Positions 1 to 8,413 of a DNA stretch of 40,986 bases are shown piece after piece. Below the pieces are notes generated by a model. It saw only the letters and a list, made by a program, of their open reading frames with translations, had not been told where the DNA came from and searched no databases. Position numbers and translations under genes: made by a program. Source of the DNA: Megasphaera sp. NM10 (lineage in GTDB: Bacteria > Bacillota > Negativicutes > Veillonellales > Megasphaeraceae); NCBI RefSeq assembly GCF_000417505.1, contig NZ_APHY01000028.1, positions 1-40,986 on the forward strand. The letters run 5' to 3'. Position 1 is the stretch's first letter. Every line of letters starts with the position of its first letter.

Positions 1-31
1 AGTTTTGTTAGATTTTTCTAAAAAATCAGTA

Positions 32-60
32 TTGACAAATAGACTGATTGATTGTATTAT
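32..60 (+). promoter_or_regulatory. sigma-A promoter of the glutamine synthetase gene
   Basis: A consensus -35 TTGACA (32-37) is separated by 17 nt from TATTAT (55-60). Transcription should begin near 66, giving a leader of about 100 nt that carries a terminator before the gene. Confidence 0.8.
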
Positions 61-98
61 TTTAGCATGATTTGAAAATAAAATAGGTCATGAAACAA

Positions 99-148
99 GA
101 GTCAAAGAAGACTCCGAACCTTAACCACAGGGGCGGAGTCTTTTTTTT
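99..148 (+). promoter_or_regulatory. leader attenuator with two mutually exclusive hairpins
   Basis: An intrinsic terminator is visible: GACTCCG (110-116) pairs with CGGAGTC (134-140), followed by eight T (141-148). It lies between the promoter and the ribosome binding site of the downstream gene. The left arm of the terminator can instead pair upstream, GAGTC (99-103) with GACTC (110-114), around the hexaloop AAAGAA (104-109). That hairpin would prevent terminator formation. The loop has A at position 1 and G at position 4, as in RNA targets of ANTAR antiterminators, but the second hairpin of the canonical tandem pair is not evident. Termination potential is seen directly; ANTAR control is inference. 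Confidence 0.6.
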
Positions 149-165
149 CACCCAAAGGAGGAGTC

Positions 166-2070
166 ATGATGGCTAAAGATGATTTAGTATATGTAATCCC
201 TGCAGGTCAATATGGTAAAGAAGGTGTGCTGGCTTTACTCGAACAGCACCCGGAAATTAAATTTGTATCTCTCGTAGGCATCGACCTCGCCGGTAACGAT
301 ACGGACGAAAAGATTCCTATCAGTGTATTCTTCGATGAATACGATAAATTCTTCAATGCTACGGCTTTCCAGACAGACGGTTCTTCCGTTGTCCTGCCGG
401 GCATCGCTACCTTGTCCAATGCTCGTGTCGACATCAAAGCCGACCCCGGCGTCGACTGGTTCGTCGATTACAATGACGGCAATATCGATTCGGAAACGGG
501 CAAACCCGTCGGTACGCTCCGTATCCCGAGCTTCCTCCGCCATGCTACGGGCTTTATCGACTCCCGTTCCATCCTTCGCAACACCTGCGACTACGTAGGC
601 GACCAGATTTTGGCTCTTGTCAAGAAATACGGCATCAAAGGCACGTCCATCAATCCTGATGACATCGAAAAGATCGTCTTCACGACGGCTACAGAATTGG
701 AATTCTGGGTCAAGACCCCGAGCCAGGACGTAGCTACCCGACTCTTGTCGGCATCCCAGAAGATGCAGGAACAGTACTGGCAGCGTACACACGGCGTCGT
801 CCGCACGGCGCTTGAACAGACCGTCGAACGCCTTGAAAAATACGGCCTCGAACCGGAAATGGGCCATAAAGAAGTCGGCGGCGTCAAAGCCCAGATCGAC
901 GATTCCGGTAAATTGACCTTCGTCCTCGAACAGCTCGAAGTCGACTGGAAATACGCCAGCGACCCTGTACAGACAGCCGATAACGAAATCGCTGCCCGTA
1001 TCATCGTCCGCGAAGTCTTCCGCGAAAACGGCCTCGAAGTCACCTTCCAGGCAAAACCGATCCACGGTGTTGCCGGCTCCGGTGAACATACGCATCTCGG
1101 CATCGGCGCTATCATGAAGAATGGCAAATTCGTCAACCTCTTCAACCCGGATGACATGAAGAGCGAATTCCTCTCGGCCGTCGGCTATGGCGCTATCATG
1201 GGTATCCTCAAACACTACGAAGTCATAAACCCCTTCGTATCGTCGACGACGGACTCCCTCAACCGCTTGAAACCGGGCTTCGAAGCTCCTGTCTGCATCG
1301 TTACGGCTCTCGGCGGCGAAACACCGGACGTTCCGACTCGTAACCGTTCCGTCCTGGCCGGCCTCATCCGTGACATCACCAGCCCGGCAGCTACGCGTTT
1401 CGAACTCCGCGCTCCCAACCCGTTCACCAATACGTACATCGCCATCGCTATGTGCTACCTCGGCGCTCTGGACGGCATCAAATACGCTCTCTCCAGCGGC
1501 AAATCGACGGCTGAACTCCTGGCTGAACTCTCCAAGAAACCGGGCGAAGACGCAGATTACCTGGAAAAAGACCGGGCATACCGCTCCGAAGTCGACGTCT
1601 TCGAAAACTTCAGCGACGAAGAACGCAATGCCATGTTCGGCAAAGCTCCGCGTACGGTATGGGAAAACTTCAAAGCCCTTACGACGTATCCGGAAAAACT
1701 GGACGACCTCGCTTGCGACGCTTTCCAGAAACGCATCATGGAATCCTTCAAACTCGGCGCTCTCAGCCGCTGGGCACTGGAACTCCAGTACCGCATCATT
1801 CCGGAAAACCTCTCGAAAGTCATCGCTGCCGAACAGCTCCATGCTGATGGCGACAGCAATGCTCTCGAAGTCGAACGCTGGACCAAGATTAACGCTCTCC
1901 GCACGGAATTAGGCCGCGACACCGAAAAGAGCCTGTCCATCTTCTCCAAGATCAAACAGGCCCTGGCTGCTGACGACTACGATACCGCATCGGACCTCAT
2001 GGTCGAAATGAGCGACAAAATGGATCAGCTCACCGACATGTACTACGAATATTCTCATAACGCTTTCTAA
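166..2070 (+). CDS. glnA: glutamine synthetase family protein, large C-terminally extended form
   Basis: Predicted to make glutamine from glutamate, ammonia and ATP in the cytoplasm. Glutamine-synthetase hallmarks are visible: GSGEHTHLG around residues 304-312 (ATP/metal site histidine region), NRSVLAG from residue 393, and RFELRAPNP near 411 followed by NTYIAIAMCYLGALDGI, the usual PNPYLA...AGLDGI block. At 634 residues it is much longer than type I enzymes (about 440-470) and shorter than classical GSIII (about 700); a helical C-terminal tail of about 130 residues follows the catalytic core. AAAGGAGG precedes ATG 166; ATG 169 is an alternative start. Strong G/C-ending codon bias suggests high expression. 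It is monocistronic, with the attenuator at 99-148 upstream and a strong terminator at 2087-2121. Family assignment is firm; the exact subtype is not. Confidence 0.88.
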   Translation: MMAKDDLVYVIPAGQYGKEGVLALLEQHPEIKFVSLVGIDLAGNDTDEKIPISVFFDEYDKFFNATAFQTDGSSVVLPGIATLSNARVDIKADPGVDWFVDYNDGNIDSETGKPVGTLRIPSFLRHATGFIDSRSILRNTCDYVGDQILALVKKYGIKGTSINPDDIEKIVFTTATELEFWVKTPSQDVATRLLSASQKMQEQYWQRTHGVVRTALEQTVERLEKYGLEPEMGHKEVGGVKAQIDDSGKLTFVLEQLEVDWKYASDPVQTADNEIAARIIVREVFRENGLEVTFQAKPIHGVAGSGEHTHLGIGAIMKNGKFVNLFNPDDMKSEFLSAVGYGAIMGILKHYEVINPFVSSTTDSLNRLKPGFEAPVCIVTALGGETPDVPTRNRSVLAGLIRDITSPAATRFELRAPNPFTNTYIAIAMCYLGALDGIKYALSSGKSTAELLAELSKKPGEDADYLEKDRAYRSEVDVFENFSDEERNAMFGKAPRTVWENFKALTTYPEKLDDLACDAFQKRIMESFKLGALSRWALELQYRIIPENLSKVIAAEQLHADGDSNALEVERWTKINALRTELGRDTEKSLSIFSKIKQALAADDYDTASDLMVEMSDKMDQLTDMYYEYSHNAF

Positions 2071-2086
2071 TATATCGTTTGGATGT

Positions 2087-2222
2087 AAAAAGGAGCTGTC
2101 GCATTGCGACAGCTCCTTTTTGAGTTTTAAGTTTATAGTTTTTAGTTTGCAGCAAATGGTAAAAAATTTAAAATCAGCTTCTACAAACTACAAACTCCAC
2201 ATTACAAACTATAAAGAGAAAG
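2087..2222. repeat. dyad element (family A, copy 1) with strong bidirectional terminator
   Basis: A 17-bp perfect hairpin, 2087-2103 with 2105-2121 (TGCGACAGCTCCTTTTT on the right), ends the glutamine synthetase transcript. Its A- and T-rich flanks make it work in both directions. It is followed by a long imperfect dyad built of AGTTTATAG/AGTTTTTAG-like units (2124-2150) and ACAAACTAC/ACAAACTAT-like units (2185-2213). The same composite occurs at 16793, 20438 and 31204. Here it lies in the minus-strand orientation (dyad first, hairpin second). Confidence 0.75.
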
Positions 2223-2277
2223 GGATATCACATGATGGCAAAAGCCTTCGTGCGACAAGCCCTTTTTTTATAATGAC

Positions 2278-2376
2278 AAGCAACCCCTCAGTCAGCTACG
2301 CTGCCAGCTCCCCTATAAAGGGAGCCTTAAGCCTCTCCTGATAGGAGAGGTGGCCCATAGGGCCGGAGAGGTTGCC
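2278..2376. repeat. intergenic mosaic repeat, block B copy
   Basis: Contains the recurring units CCCCTCAGTCAGC, CAGCTCCCCTATAAAGGGAG and AGGTGGCCC...GGGCCGGAGAGG. The same units recur around 20225-20350, 21295-21456, 22083-22388, 29354-29518 and 32764-32878. No coding potential is apparent. Between this block and the minus-strand gene ending at 2448 lies a short run of CGAATGCGAACTGCGG-like degenerate repeats. Confidence 0.7.
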
Positions 2377-2447
2377 TTTTGCCGCCCCTGGGACGGCACT
2401 TACGATGCGGCCTGCGAATGCGAACTGCGGCCTGCGAACTGCGTCCT

Positions 2448-2951
2448 TTAAAAATGGAAGGTCACGCCGGCGCCGACGCCGTGTTCGTTGTCGCCGTCTT
2501 CGGGCATGTAGTTATGGTAATTGACGTTCAGGCCCCAGCCGAAGGCGATGTTGTAATTGAGGCCGGCCTGGGCTTCGGCAAAGTGCGAGCCCTTGACGTA
2601 GGTCGCATAGGGCTGGAGGCCCAGGATGTGCGGCGCAGCGACGCCGATGCCGCCGTAGAAGGACGTCGAGCTCGACTGTTCGTCGATGTTGTTGCGCCAG
2701 CCGCCGAGGAGCTGGACTTTCGAGCCGATGACATTGTATTTGGCATAGATGTCGTTCTGGTTGCCGTACTGGTCGCGGTCGGCCCGTTTATAGCCGATGG
2801 TCGTCCGCGGCAGGACTTTGGCTTCGGCGTACTGTTCTTTCGTGCCGACGCCGAGGCTGACACCGGCTTCGGGCAGGACGGACAAGGCGAAGGCCTGGGG
2901 CAGGGCAAAAGCCGTGCAGGCCAGTAAGGCTGTGGTCAATTTCTTTAACAT
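2448..2951 (-). CDS. small outer-membrane beta-barrel-like protein
   Basis: 167 residues, start ATG at 2951 preceded by AAAGGAG. The N-terminus has a Sec signal peptide: MLKK, a hydrophobic stretch to about residue 20, and an AFA-L cleavage site near 22. The mature part is rich in alternating polar/aromatic strands (GGWRNNI, TSFYGGIGVA, QPYATYVKGSH, WGLNVNYHNY) and ends in VTFHF. A terminal Phe is the classical outer-membrane assembly signal. About eight strands would fit a small OmpA/OmpW-sized barrel, though no specific family is recognised. It lies 24 nt downstream of the exonuclease III gene on the same strand and is probably cotranscribed. This supports a diderm host. Function unknown. 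Confidence 0.72.
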   Translation of the reverse strand: MLKKLTTALLACTAFALPQAFALSVLPEAGVSLGVGTKEQYAEAKVLPRTTIGYKRADRDQYGNQNDIYAKYNVIGSKVQLLGGWRNNIDEQSSSTSFYGGIGVAAPHILGLQPYATYVKGSHFAEAQAGLNYNIAFGWGLNVNYHNYMPEDGDNEHGVGAGVTFHF

Positions 2952-2975
2952 ACGTATCGCTCCTTTGCGAAAAAA

Positions 2976-3731
2976 TCATTTCAATTCCAGACCGACCGGG
3001 CAGTGGTCGCTGCCGGTGATGTCGGTGTATATGGCGGCTTTTTCCAGCCGGTCGTCGAGGTCCTTCGTAGTCAGGAAGTAGTCGATGCGCCATCCGGCAT
3101 TGTTCTGACGGGCTTTGAAACGGTAGCTCCACCACGAATACACACCGGTCACGTCGGGGTAGAAGTGGCGCCACGTATCGGTGAAGCCCGCTGCCAGGAG
3201 GTCCGTCATCTTCTGCCGTTCTTCATCGGAGAAGCCGGCGTTCTTATGGTTCGTCTTGGGGTTCTTGAGGTCGATTTCTTCGTGGGCCACGTTGAGGTCG
3301 CCGCAGACGATGACCGGCTTGTCCCGGTGCAGTTCCAGCAGGTACTGGCGGAAGTCGTCTTCCCATTTCATGCGGTACGGCAGGCGGGCCAGTTCGCTCT
3401 GGGAATTGGGCGTATAGCAGGTCACGAAGTAGTATTCCGGGAATTCCAGGGTGATCAGGCGTCCTTCGTGGTCGTGCTCGTCGATGCCCATGCCGTAGCG
3501 GACGGACAGGGAAGACAGGCGGGTGAAGATGGCCGTGCCGCTGTAGCCTTTGCGGTCGGCATAGTTCCAGTATTGTTCATAGCCCGGCAGGTCCAGGTCG
3601 ATCTGGCCGGCCTGGAGCTTTGTTTCCTGCAGGCAGAAGACGTCGGCGTCGAGGGCTTGGAACGTATCCATGAAGCCTTTCTTCATGACAGCCCGCAGGC
3701 CGTTGACGTTCCAGGAAATAAATTTTGTCAT
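2976..3731 (-). CDS. xthA: exodeoxyribonuclease III (AP endonuclease)
   Basis: Mg-dependent DNA repair nuclease that incises abasic sites and removes 3' blocks. Family motifs are in order: FISWNVNGLRA at the N-terminus, FCLQETKL (metal-binding Glu), CGDLNVAHEEIDLKNP (catalytic Asp/Asn), YSWWSYRFKARQNNAGWRIDY and GSDHCPVGLEL (catalytic Asp-His) at the C-terminus. The 251-residue length is typical of ExoA/XthA. An in-frame GTG lies nine bases upstream (3740), but ATG 3731 has AAAGGTGA at proper spacing and starts at the expected MTKFISWN. Divergent from pgm across about 175 nt. Confidence 0.95.
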   Translation of the reverse strand: MTKFISWNVNGLRAVMKKGFMDTFQALDADVFCLQETKLQAGQIDLDLPGYEQYWNYADRKGYSGTAIFTRLSSLSVRYGMGIDEHDHEGRLITLEFPEYYFVTCYTPNSQSELARLPYRMKWEDDFRQYLLELHRDKPVIVCGDLNVAHEEIDLKNPKTNHKNAGFSDEERQKMTDLLAAGFTDTWRHFYPDVTGVYSWWSYRFKARQNNAGWRIDYFLTTKDLDDRLEKAAIYTDITGSDHCPVGLELK

Positions 3732-3778
3732 GCAAATCACCTTTCTTCCTTATATATCTAGGATATTGATACATTTTT

Positions 3779-3787
3779 TGTTATAAT
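3779..3787 (+). promoter_or_regulatory. extended -10 promoter for pgm
   Basis: TGTTATAAT matches an extended -10 (TGnTATAAT). No good -35 is found at 17 nt. The resulting leader of about 115 nt contains a small GGGG...CCCC hairpin near 3832-3845 but no recognised riboswitch. Confidence 0.5.
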
Positions 3788-3908
3788 GAATGTAAACTAT
3801 AACAATGATGACGTACAGCCATGGGGAGTGGGGGATGGAACCCCGCATACTCGTCCTTATTGTATAAAATCGCTGTGCGATTGTCAAAATAATGAAGCAG
3901 GTGATAGT

Positions 3909-5546
3909 ATGGCAGTACATGAATTGGCAGGTACCAAAGTAAGAAAAGAAGACTACATTGATTTGAAAGCCATCGCTGCGGCATATCATACGACGCATCC
4001 CGATGTGGCGGATCCTCATCAGCAGGTCCGTTTCGGCACATCAGGCCATCGCGGCCAGGCCGGCAACGGCAGCTTTACCCAGGACCACGTGGCGGCTATT
4101 ACCCAGGCTGTCTGCAACTTCCGCAAGCAGTTCGGCGCCGAAGGGCCGCTGTTCGTCGGCGAAGATACCCATTATCTGTCGAAACTGGCTTATGAAACGG
4201 TCTTGTCCGTCCTGGCAGCCAACGGCGTCACGGCTTACGTCGATAGTGTTGGCGATTTCGTACCGACACCGTCTGTATCGCGGGCCATCCTGCGCTACAA
4301 CAGCCATCGTGGTGAACGCCTGGCCGACGGTTTGATCATTACGCCGTCCCACAATCCTCCGGAACATGGCGGCATCAAGTATAACCCCATTACCGGCGGG
4401 CCGGCCGGTTCGGATATCACCAAGGCTATCGAAAGGGAAGCCAACCGTCTCCTGGCCGGCCACAACGAAGGCGTCCAGATGATGGCCCATGACCAGGCCA
4501 AGGACAGCGCATTTGTCGTCCCTTATGATTACAAGGGCCTCTACGTGGCCGAACTGGACTCCATCATCGACATGGACGCCATCCGCGACGCTAAATTGCG
4601 CATCCTGGTCAACGCCCTGGGCGGGTCGGGCATGAACTACTGGCACCAGATTTCCGACACGTACCACCTGGACCTGGATTTCGTCAACGATACGTATGAC
4701 CCGCAGTTCACCTTCATGAATTACGACCACGACGGCAAGGTCCGCATGGACTGCTCGTCGGCCTATGTCATGTCGGCCGTCACCGGCCAGGCCGCAGACT
4801 ATAACCTCGTCCTGGCCAATGACCCGGACTACGACCGCTTCGGCATCGTCTCCGGCGCGGAAGGCATGATTTCGGCCAACGCCTTTTTGACCGTCGCGGC
4901 CCATTATCTCATGACGCACCGCAATTTCGAAGGCCTGGGCATCGCCAAGACCGTCGTCACGACGGATATGCTCGCCCGGGAAGCCAAGCTCCTGGACATC
5001 CCGCTCTATGAAGTCCCGGTCGGCTTCAAATATTTCGGCCCCCTCTATACAGATGGCAAGATCGCCTTTTCCGGCGAAGAAAGTGCCGGCGGCTCGTTCA
5101 TCGCCAAGGACCGCAGCGTCTGGACGACCGACAAGGACGGCATGATCATGTGCCTCCTGGCCGCTGAAATCCGCGCCGTCACGGGCAAATCGCCCATCGA
5201 ATATTACAACGACCTCTGTGAAAAACTGGGCCGGCCGTACACCATGCGCAGCGATGCACCGGCGACGCTGGAAGAAAAAGACAAGATCAGCGCCCTCACC
5301 GAAGCCGACGTCACGGAAAAGACCTTGTGCGGCAGCCCCATTACGGCCGTCCTCTCCAAGTCCCCGTATGGTGATTTCGCCATCGGCGGCGTCAAGATCA
5401 CGACCGACGACGGCTGGGTCGCCGCCCGCCCGTCCGGCACCGAAGACCTGTACAAATTATACGCTGAAAGCTTCGTTTCGCCCGACCAGGCCGGCAAGCT
5501 CCTGGAAGAAGGCAAGGCCCTCATCAGCAAGGCATTGAATAAATAG
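3909..5546 (+). CDS. pgm: phosphoglucomutase (alpha-D-glucose phosphate-specific)
   Basis: Interconverts glucose-1-phosphate and glucose-6-phosphate, feeding UDP-glucose and surface-glycan precursor synthesis. Landmarks: RFGTSGHRG at residues 41-49, catalytic serine in TPSHNPPEHGG (Ser147), metal-binding NDPDYDRFG with Asp305, 307 and 309, sugar-binding GEESAGGSF, and phosphate-binding RPSGTEDLYKLYAE at the C-terminus. Length 545 is almost that of E. coli Pgm (546), which supports ATG 3909 rather than the in-frame ATG at 3786. Only a weak ribosome binding site (AGGTGA) precedes it. Monocistronic between divergent xthA and the ACT gene. Confidence 0.95.
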   Translation: MAVHELAGTKVRKEDYIDLKAIAAAYHTTHPDVADPHQQVRFGTSGHRGQAGNGSFTQDHVAAITQAVCNFRKQFGAEGPLFVGEDTHYLSKLAYETVLSVLAANGVTAYVDSVGDFVPTPSVSRAILRYNSHRGERLADGLIITPSHNPPEHGGIKYNPITGGPAGSDITKAIEREANRLLAGHNEGVQMMAHDQAKDSAFVVPYDYKGLYVAELDSIIDMDAIRDAKLRILVNALGGSGMNYWHQISDTYHLDLDFVNDTYDPQFTFMNYDHDGKVRMDCSSAYVMSAVTGQAADYNLVLANDPDYDRFGIVSGAEGMISANAFLTVAAHYLMTHRNFEGLGIAKTVVTTDMLAREAKLLDIPLYEVPVGFKYFGPLYTDGKIAFSGEESAGGSFIAKDRSVWTTDKDGMIMCLLAAEIRAVTGKSPIEYYNDLCEKLGRPYTMRSDAPATLEEKDKISALTEADVTEKTLCGSPITAVLSKSPYGDFAIGGVKITTDDGWVAARPSGTEDLYKLYAESFVSPDQAGKLLEEGKALISKALNK

Positions 5547-5616
5547 CTCAGAGTTGCAAGTTTGTCGTCAATTCTATCATTTCGTATGCAGACAGTGGAA
5601 TTCAGTACGCTACCTG

Positions 5617-5625
5617 TGCTATAAT
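5617..5625 (+). promoter_or_regulatory. extended -10 promoter for the ACT-UPF0210 operon
   Basis: TGCTATAAT at 5617-5625 is an extended -10. The -35 region (GGAATT, 5597-5602) is poor. It lies about 40 nt before the GTG start of the ACT-domain gene. Confidence 0.5.
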
Positions 5626-5666
5626 AGGGAAGCATGGAATTTAATAACGAAAAGGAGTGGACAGCT

Positions 5667-5939
5667 GTGAAAGTTGTAATCACCGTAGTTGGCGTGGACC
5701 GCACTGGTATCATCGCCGCCGTCAGCCAGATCATGGCAGAAAATAAAGTCAATATCTTGACGATCAACCAGGTCATCTTAGATGGCATTTTCAACATGGC
5801 CATGATCGTGGACATGGATAATTCCGATATTACCTTAGATACCTTACAGGATTTGCTCAAACAGAAGGGCGATGCCCTCGGCGTTGAAATCCGGGCGCAG
5901 AACCAGGCTATTTTTGACGCAATGCATCGTGTAGGCTAA
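5667..5939 (+). CDS. ACT domain protein, UPF0237 family
   Basis: 90 residues forming one ACT fold ([37 protein letters not shown]...). Such domains bind small effectors, usually amino acids; this one has no catalytic partner domain. GTG 5667 is chosen because AAAGGAG sits nine bases upstream and 90 residues is the family length; an in-frame ATG at 5634 lacks a binding site. It is followed after 11 nt by the UPF0210 gene, the conserved partner in Firmicutes. The pair is probably regulatory or metabolic, but the true role is not established. Confidence 0.9.
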   Translation: MKVVITVVGVDRTGIIAAVSQIMAENKVNILTINQVILDGIFNMAMIVDMDNSDITLDTLQDLLKQKGDALGVEIRAQNQAIFDAMHRVG

Positions 5940-5950
5940 GGAGAAATGAT

Positions 5951-7309
5951 ATGCTGACAATCCAAGACGTACTTGAAACGAATCAGATGATTCAAAAGAA
6001 CAACCTTGACGTCCGCACCATTACCATGGGCATCAGCCTCCTCGACTGCTGCGCCAGCGACGGCAAGACCTTGTGCAACAATATTTACGATAAAATCACG
6101 AAATACGGTGAACACTTAGTCGAAACGGGAGAAGCCATCTCCCGCGAATACGGCGTGCCCATCATCAATAAGCGCGTCTCCGTGACGCCCATCAGCCTCG
6201 TCGCCGGGGCCAGCGACCTGACGAGTTACGTCGACATCGCCCGGACCCTCGACAAGGCAGCTAAAGAAATCGGCATCAACTTCATCGGCGGCTTCTCGGC
6301 CCTGGTCGAACGGGGCATGAGCAAAGGCGACCGCATCCTCATCGACTCCATCGCCGAAAGCCTGGCTGTGACCGACCTCGTCTGCAGTTCCGTCGCCGTC
6401 GGCTCGACGAAGGCCGGCATCAACATGGATGCCGTCGCCGAAATGGGCCGCGTCTTCAAGGACCTGGCCGAACGGACGAAGGACCAGGATGCCTTAGGCT
6501 GCGCCAAACTCGTCGTCTTCTCCAATGCCGTCGAAGACAACCCCTTCATGGCCGGCGCCTTCCACGGCGTCACCAATGGGGATTCGTGCATCAGCGTCGG
6601 TGTCAGCGGCCCGGGCGTCGTCAAAGTCGCCCTGGAACAGGTCAAAGGCCAGCCCTTTGACGTCGTCGCCGAAACCATCAAGAAGACGGCCTTCAAGATT
6701 ACCCGCGTCGGCCAGCTCGTCGCCATGGAAGCGTCGAAGCGCCTCAACATGCCCTTTGGCATCATCGACCTGTCCTTGGCTCCGACACCGGCAGTCGGCG
6801 ACAGCGTCGCATCGATTTTGGAAGAAATGGGCCTGGAAAGCTGTGGTGCCTGCGGCACGACGGCAGCCCTGGCGCTCCTCAACGACGCCGTCAAGAAGGG
6901 CGGCCTCATGGCTTCGTCCCGCGTCGGCGGCCTGTCTGGCGCCTTTATCCCTGTCAGTGAAGACAAGGGCATGCTCGAAGCCGTCGGCCGCGGCAGCCTG
7001 AGCCTGGAAAAACTGGAAGCCATGACCTGTGTCTGCTCGGTCGGCCTCGACATGATCGCCATCCCCGGCAATACGCCGGCCTCGACCATTTCGGCCATCA
7101 TCGCCGACGAAGCGGCTATCGGCATGATCAACAACAAGACGACGGCCGTCCGCGTCATCCCCGTACCGGGCAAGGACGTCGGCGACAATGTTGAATTCGG
7201 CGGCCTCCTCGGCCATTGCCCGATCATCAATGTCAATAAATACAAGTCAGATGAATTCATTGCCCGCGGCGGCCGCATCCCGGCGCCCATGCGCAGTCTG
7301 ACGAACTGA
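5951..7309 (+). CDS. UPF0210 (PFL-related) family protein
   Basis: 452 residues, start ATG with AAGGAGA. The whole chain matches the UPF0210 pattern: an N-terminal [15 protein letters not shown] segment, the [10 protein letters not shown] region, repeated small-residue-rich segments ([40 protein letters not shown]) and the C-terminal [13 protein letters not shown]. Structural genomics places the family near pyruvate-formate-lyase folds, but no glycyl-radical motif is obvious here and the reaction is unknown. Almost certainly cotranscribed with the upstream ACT protein; wecA follows after 27 nt and may belong to the same transcript. Confidence 0.9.
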   Translation: MLTIQDVLETNQMIQKNNLDVRTITMGISLLDCCASDGKTLCNNIYDKITKYGEHLVETGEAISREYGVPIINKRVSVTPISLVAGASDLTSYVDIARTLDKAAKEIGINFIGGFSALVERGMSKGDRILIDSIAESLAVTDLVCSSVAVGSTKAGINMDAVAEMGRVFKDLAERTKDQDALGCAKLVVFSNAVEDNPFMAGAFHGVTNGDSCISVGVSGPGVVKVALEQVKGQPFDVVAETIKKTAFKITRVGQLVAMEASKRLNMPFGIIDLSLAPTPAVGDSVASILEEMGLESCGACGTTAALALLNDAVKKGGLMASSRVGGLSGAFIPVSEDKGMLEAVGRGSLSLEKLEAMTCVCSVGLDMIAIPGNTPASTISAIIADEAAIGMINNKTTAVRVIPVPGKDVGDNVEFGGLLGHCPIINVNKYKSDEFIARGGRIPAPMRSLTN

Positions 7310-7336
7310 TAGATTAATGGAAAGTAGGCGTGTGTT

Positions 7337-8374
7337 GTGCTCCAATATGTTGTACCCTTTGTAATTGCATTAGTCGTTTCTTATCTCCTGACGCCGAGCG
7401 TCAAGAAACTCGCTATCAAGATCGGCGCCGTGGACCGGCCCAATGCAAGAAAGGTACATACTCATGTCATCCCGCGGCTCGGCGGGCTGGCAATCTATAT
7501 CGGCTTCATGGCAGCCGTCTTGTTCTGCGTGCCTTTGCAGCATGAACTGGTCGGGATGCTCCTGGGCTGCACGGCTATCGTCGCCGTCGGCATCTGGGAC
7601 GACATCTGCAACATTCCGGCCAAGGTCAAGCTCGTCGGCCAGATCCTGGCCGCCTGCATCCCCATCGCCTTTGGCATCCAGATCGAATGGCTGACCAATC
7701 CTTTTGGTGATATCATCGTCCTGCCAGAAATCATTGCCATTCCCGTGACGATTTTCTGGATCATCGGCTTTACCAATACGGTGAACCTCATCGATGGTCT
7801 TGACGGCCTGGCAGCCGGCGTCGCCTTCATCGCATCGATTTCGATGTTCCTCCTGGCTTATAACCTGAACCAGTTCCTGCCGGCTCTGGTCATCGTGTCC
7901 ATGGCCGGGGCGGCTTTGGGCTTCTTGCAGTACAATTTCAACCCGGCCAAGATTTTCATGGGTGATACGGGCAGTATGCTCCTGGGCTATACCCTGTCCG
8001 TCGCCGCCGTCTTAGGCCTGGTCAAGACGGCAGCCACCGTGGCTCTCGTCGTACCCATCATCGCCCTGGGTCTGCCGATCCTCGATACGACGTTTGCTAT
8101 CATCCGCCGCAAGATGAGCGGCGTTCCGATTTTCCAGCCTGATAAGGGCCACCTGCATCATCGCCTGCTGGCTCTGGGCATGACACAGAAGCAAGCCGTA
8201 TTAATAATGTATTTTGTCAGCATGATTCTCGGCATCGTAGCCCTCTTTGTAGCCAACGTGAGCTATAAGACGGGTATCGTGACTGTCCTGGTCGTTCTTG
8301 CCGTCATCATTTATTCGGCAAAACGCATTGGCATATTGCGCAAATCAACGACCGATTCTACCCACAAACAGTAG
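7337..8374 (+). CDS. wecA: undecaprenyl-phosphate GlcNAc-1-phosphate transferase, WecA/TagO type
   Basis: Integral-membrane enzyme that transfers GlcNAc-1-phosphate (or a related sugar phosphate) to undecaprenyl phosphate, starting lipid-linked glycan synthesis. About ten hydrophobic segments are visible. MraY/WecA motifs are present: DRPNARKVHTHVIPRLGG (N-terminal cytosolic loop), NLIDGLDGLAAG (catalytic Asp cluster), FNPAKIFMGDTGSMLLGY and RRKMSGVPIFQPDKGHLHHRLL (His-rich loop). Starts at GTG 7337. Length 345 is typical. The stop codon sits inside a 15-bp hairpin (8351-8388). The 2-epimerase next door supports a role in surface-glycan synthesis rather than MraY peptidoglycan synthesis. Confidence 0.9.
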   Translation: MLQYVVPFVIALVVSYLLTPSVKKLAIKIGAVDRPNARKVHTHVIPRLGGLAIYIGFMAAVLFCVPLQHELVGMLLGCTAIVAVGIWDDICNIPAKVKLVGQILAACIPIAFGIQIEWLTNPFGDIIVLPEIIAIPVTIFWIIGFTNTVNLIDGLDGLAAGVAFIASISMFLLAYNLNQFLPALVIVSMAGAALGFLQYNFNPAKIFMGDTGSMLLGYTLSVAAVLGLVKTAATVALVVPIIALGLPILDTTFAIIRRKMSGVPIFQPDKGHLHHRLLALGMTQKQAVLIMYFVSMILGIVALFVANVSYKTGIVTVLVVLAVIIYSAKRIGILRKSTTDSTHKQ

Positions 8375-8388
8375 TGGGTGGAATCGGT
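8351..8388 (+). terminator. strong hairpin spanning the wecA stop codon
   Basis: ACCGATTC-T-ACCCAC (8351-8365) pairs with GTGGGT-G-GAATCGGT (8374-8388) around an 8-nt loop containing the wecA stop. It is followed by TGTCTT rather than a clean T-run, so it may be a weak terminator or an mRNA-processing/stabilising element between wecA and wecB. Confidence 0.55.
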
Positions 8389-8413
8389 TGTCTTATAAGG
8401 AGGTTTTTTTATT

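Noticed and set aside
235-1842. Long antisense open frame opposite the glutamine synthetase gene
   Set aside because: It mirrors the codon periodicity of the sense gene, lacks a ribosome site and recognisable motifs; the same holds for long antisense frames opposite atpD and glyS.
3788-3908. Riboswitch in the pgm leader
   Set aside because: Only a small GGGG/CCCC hairpin is visible; no known aptamer motif and no expression platform.
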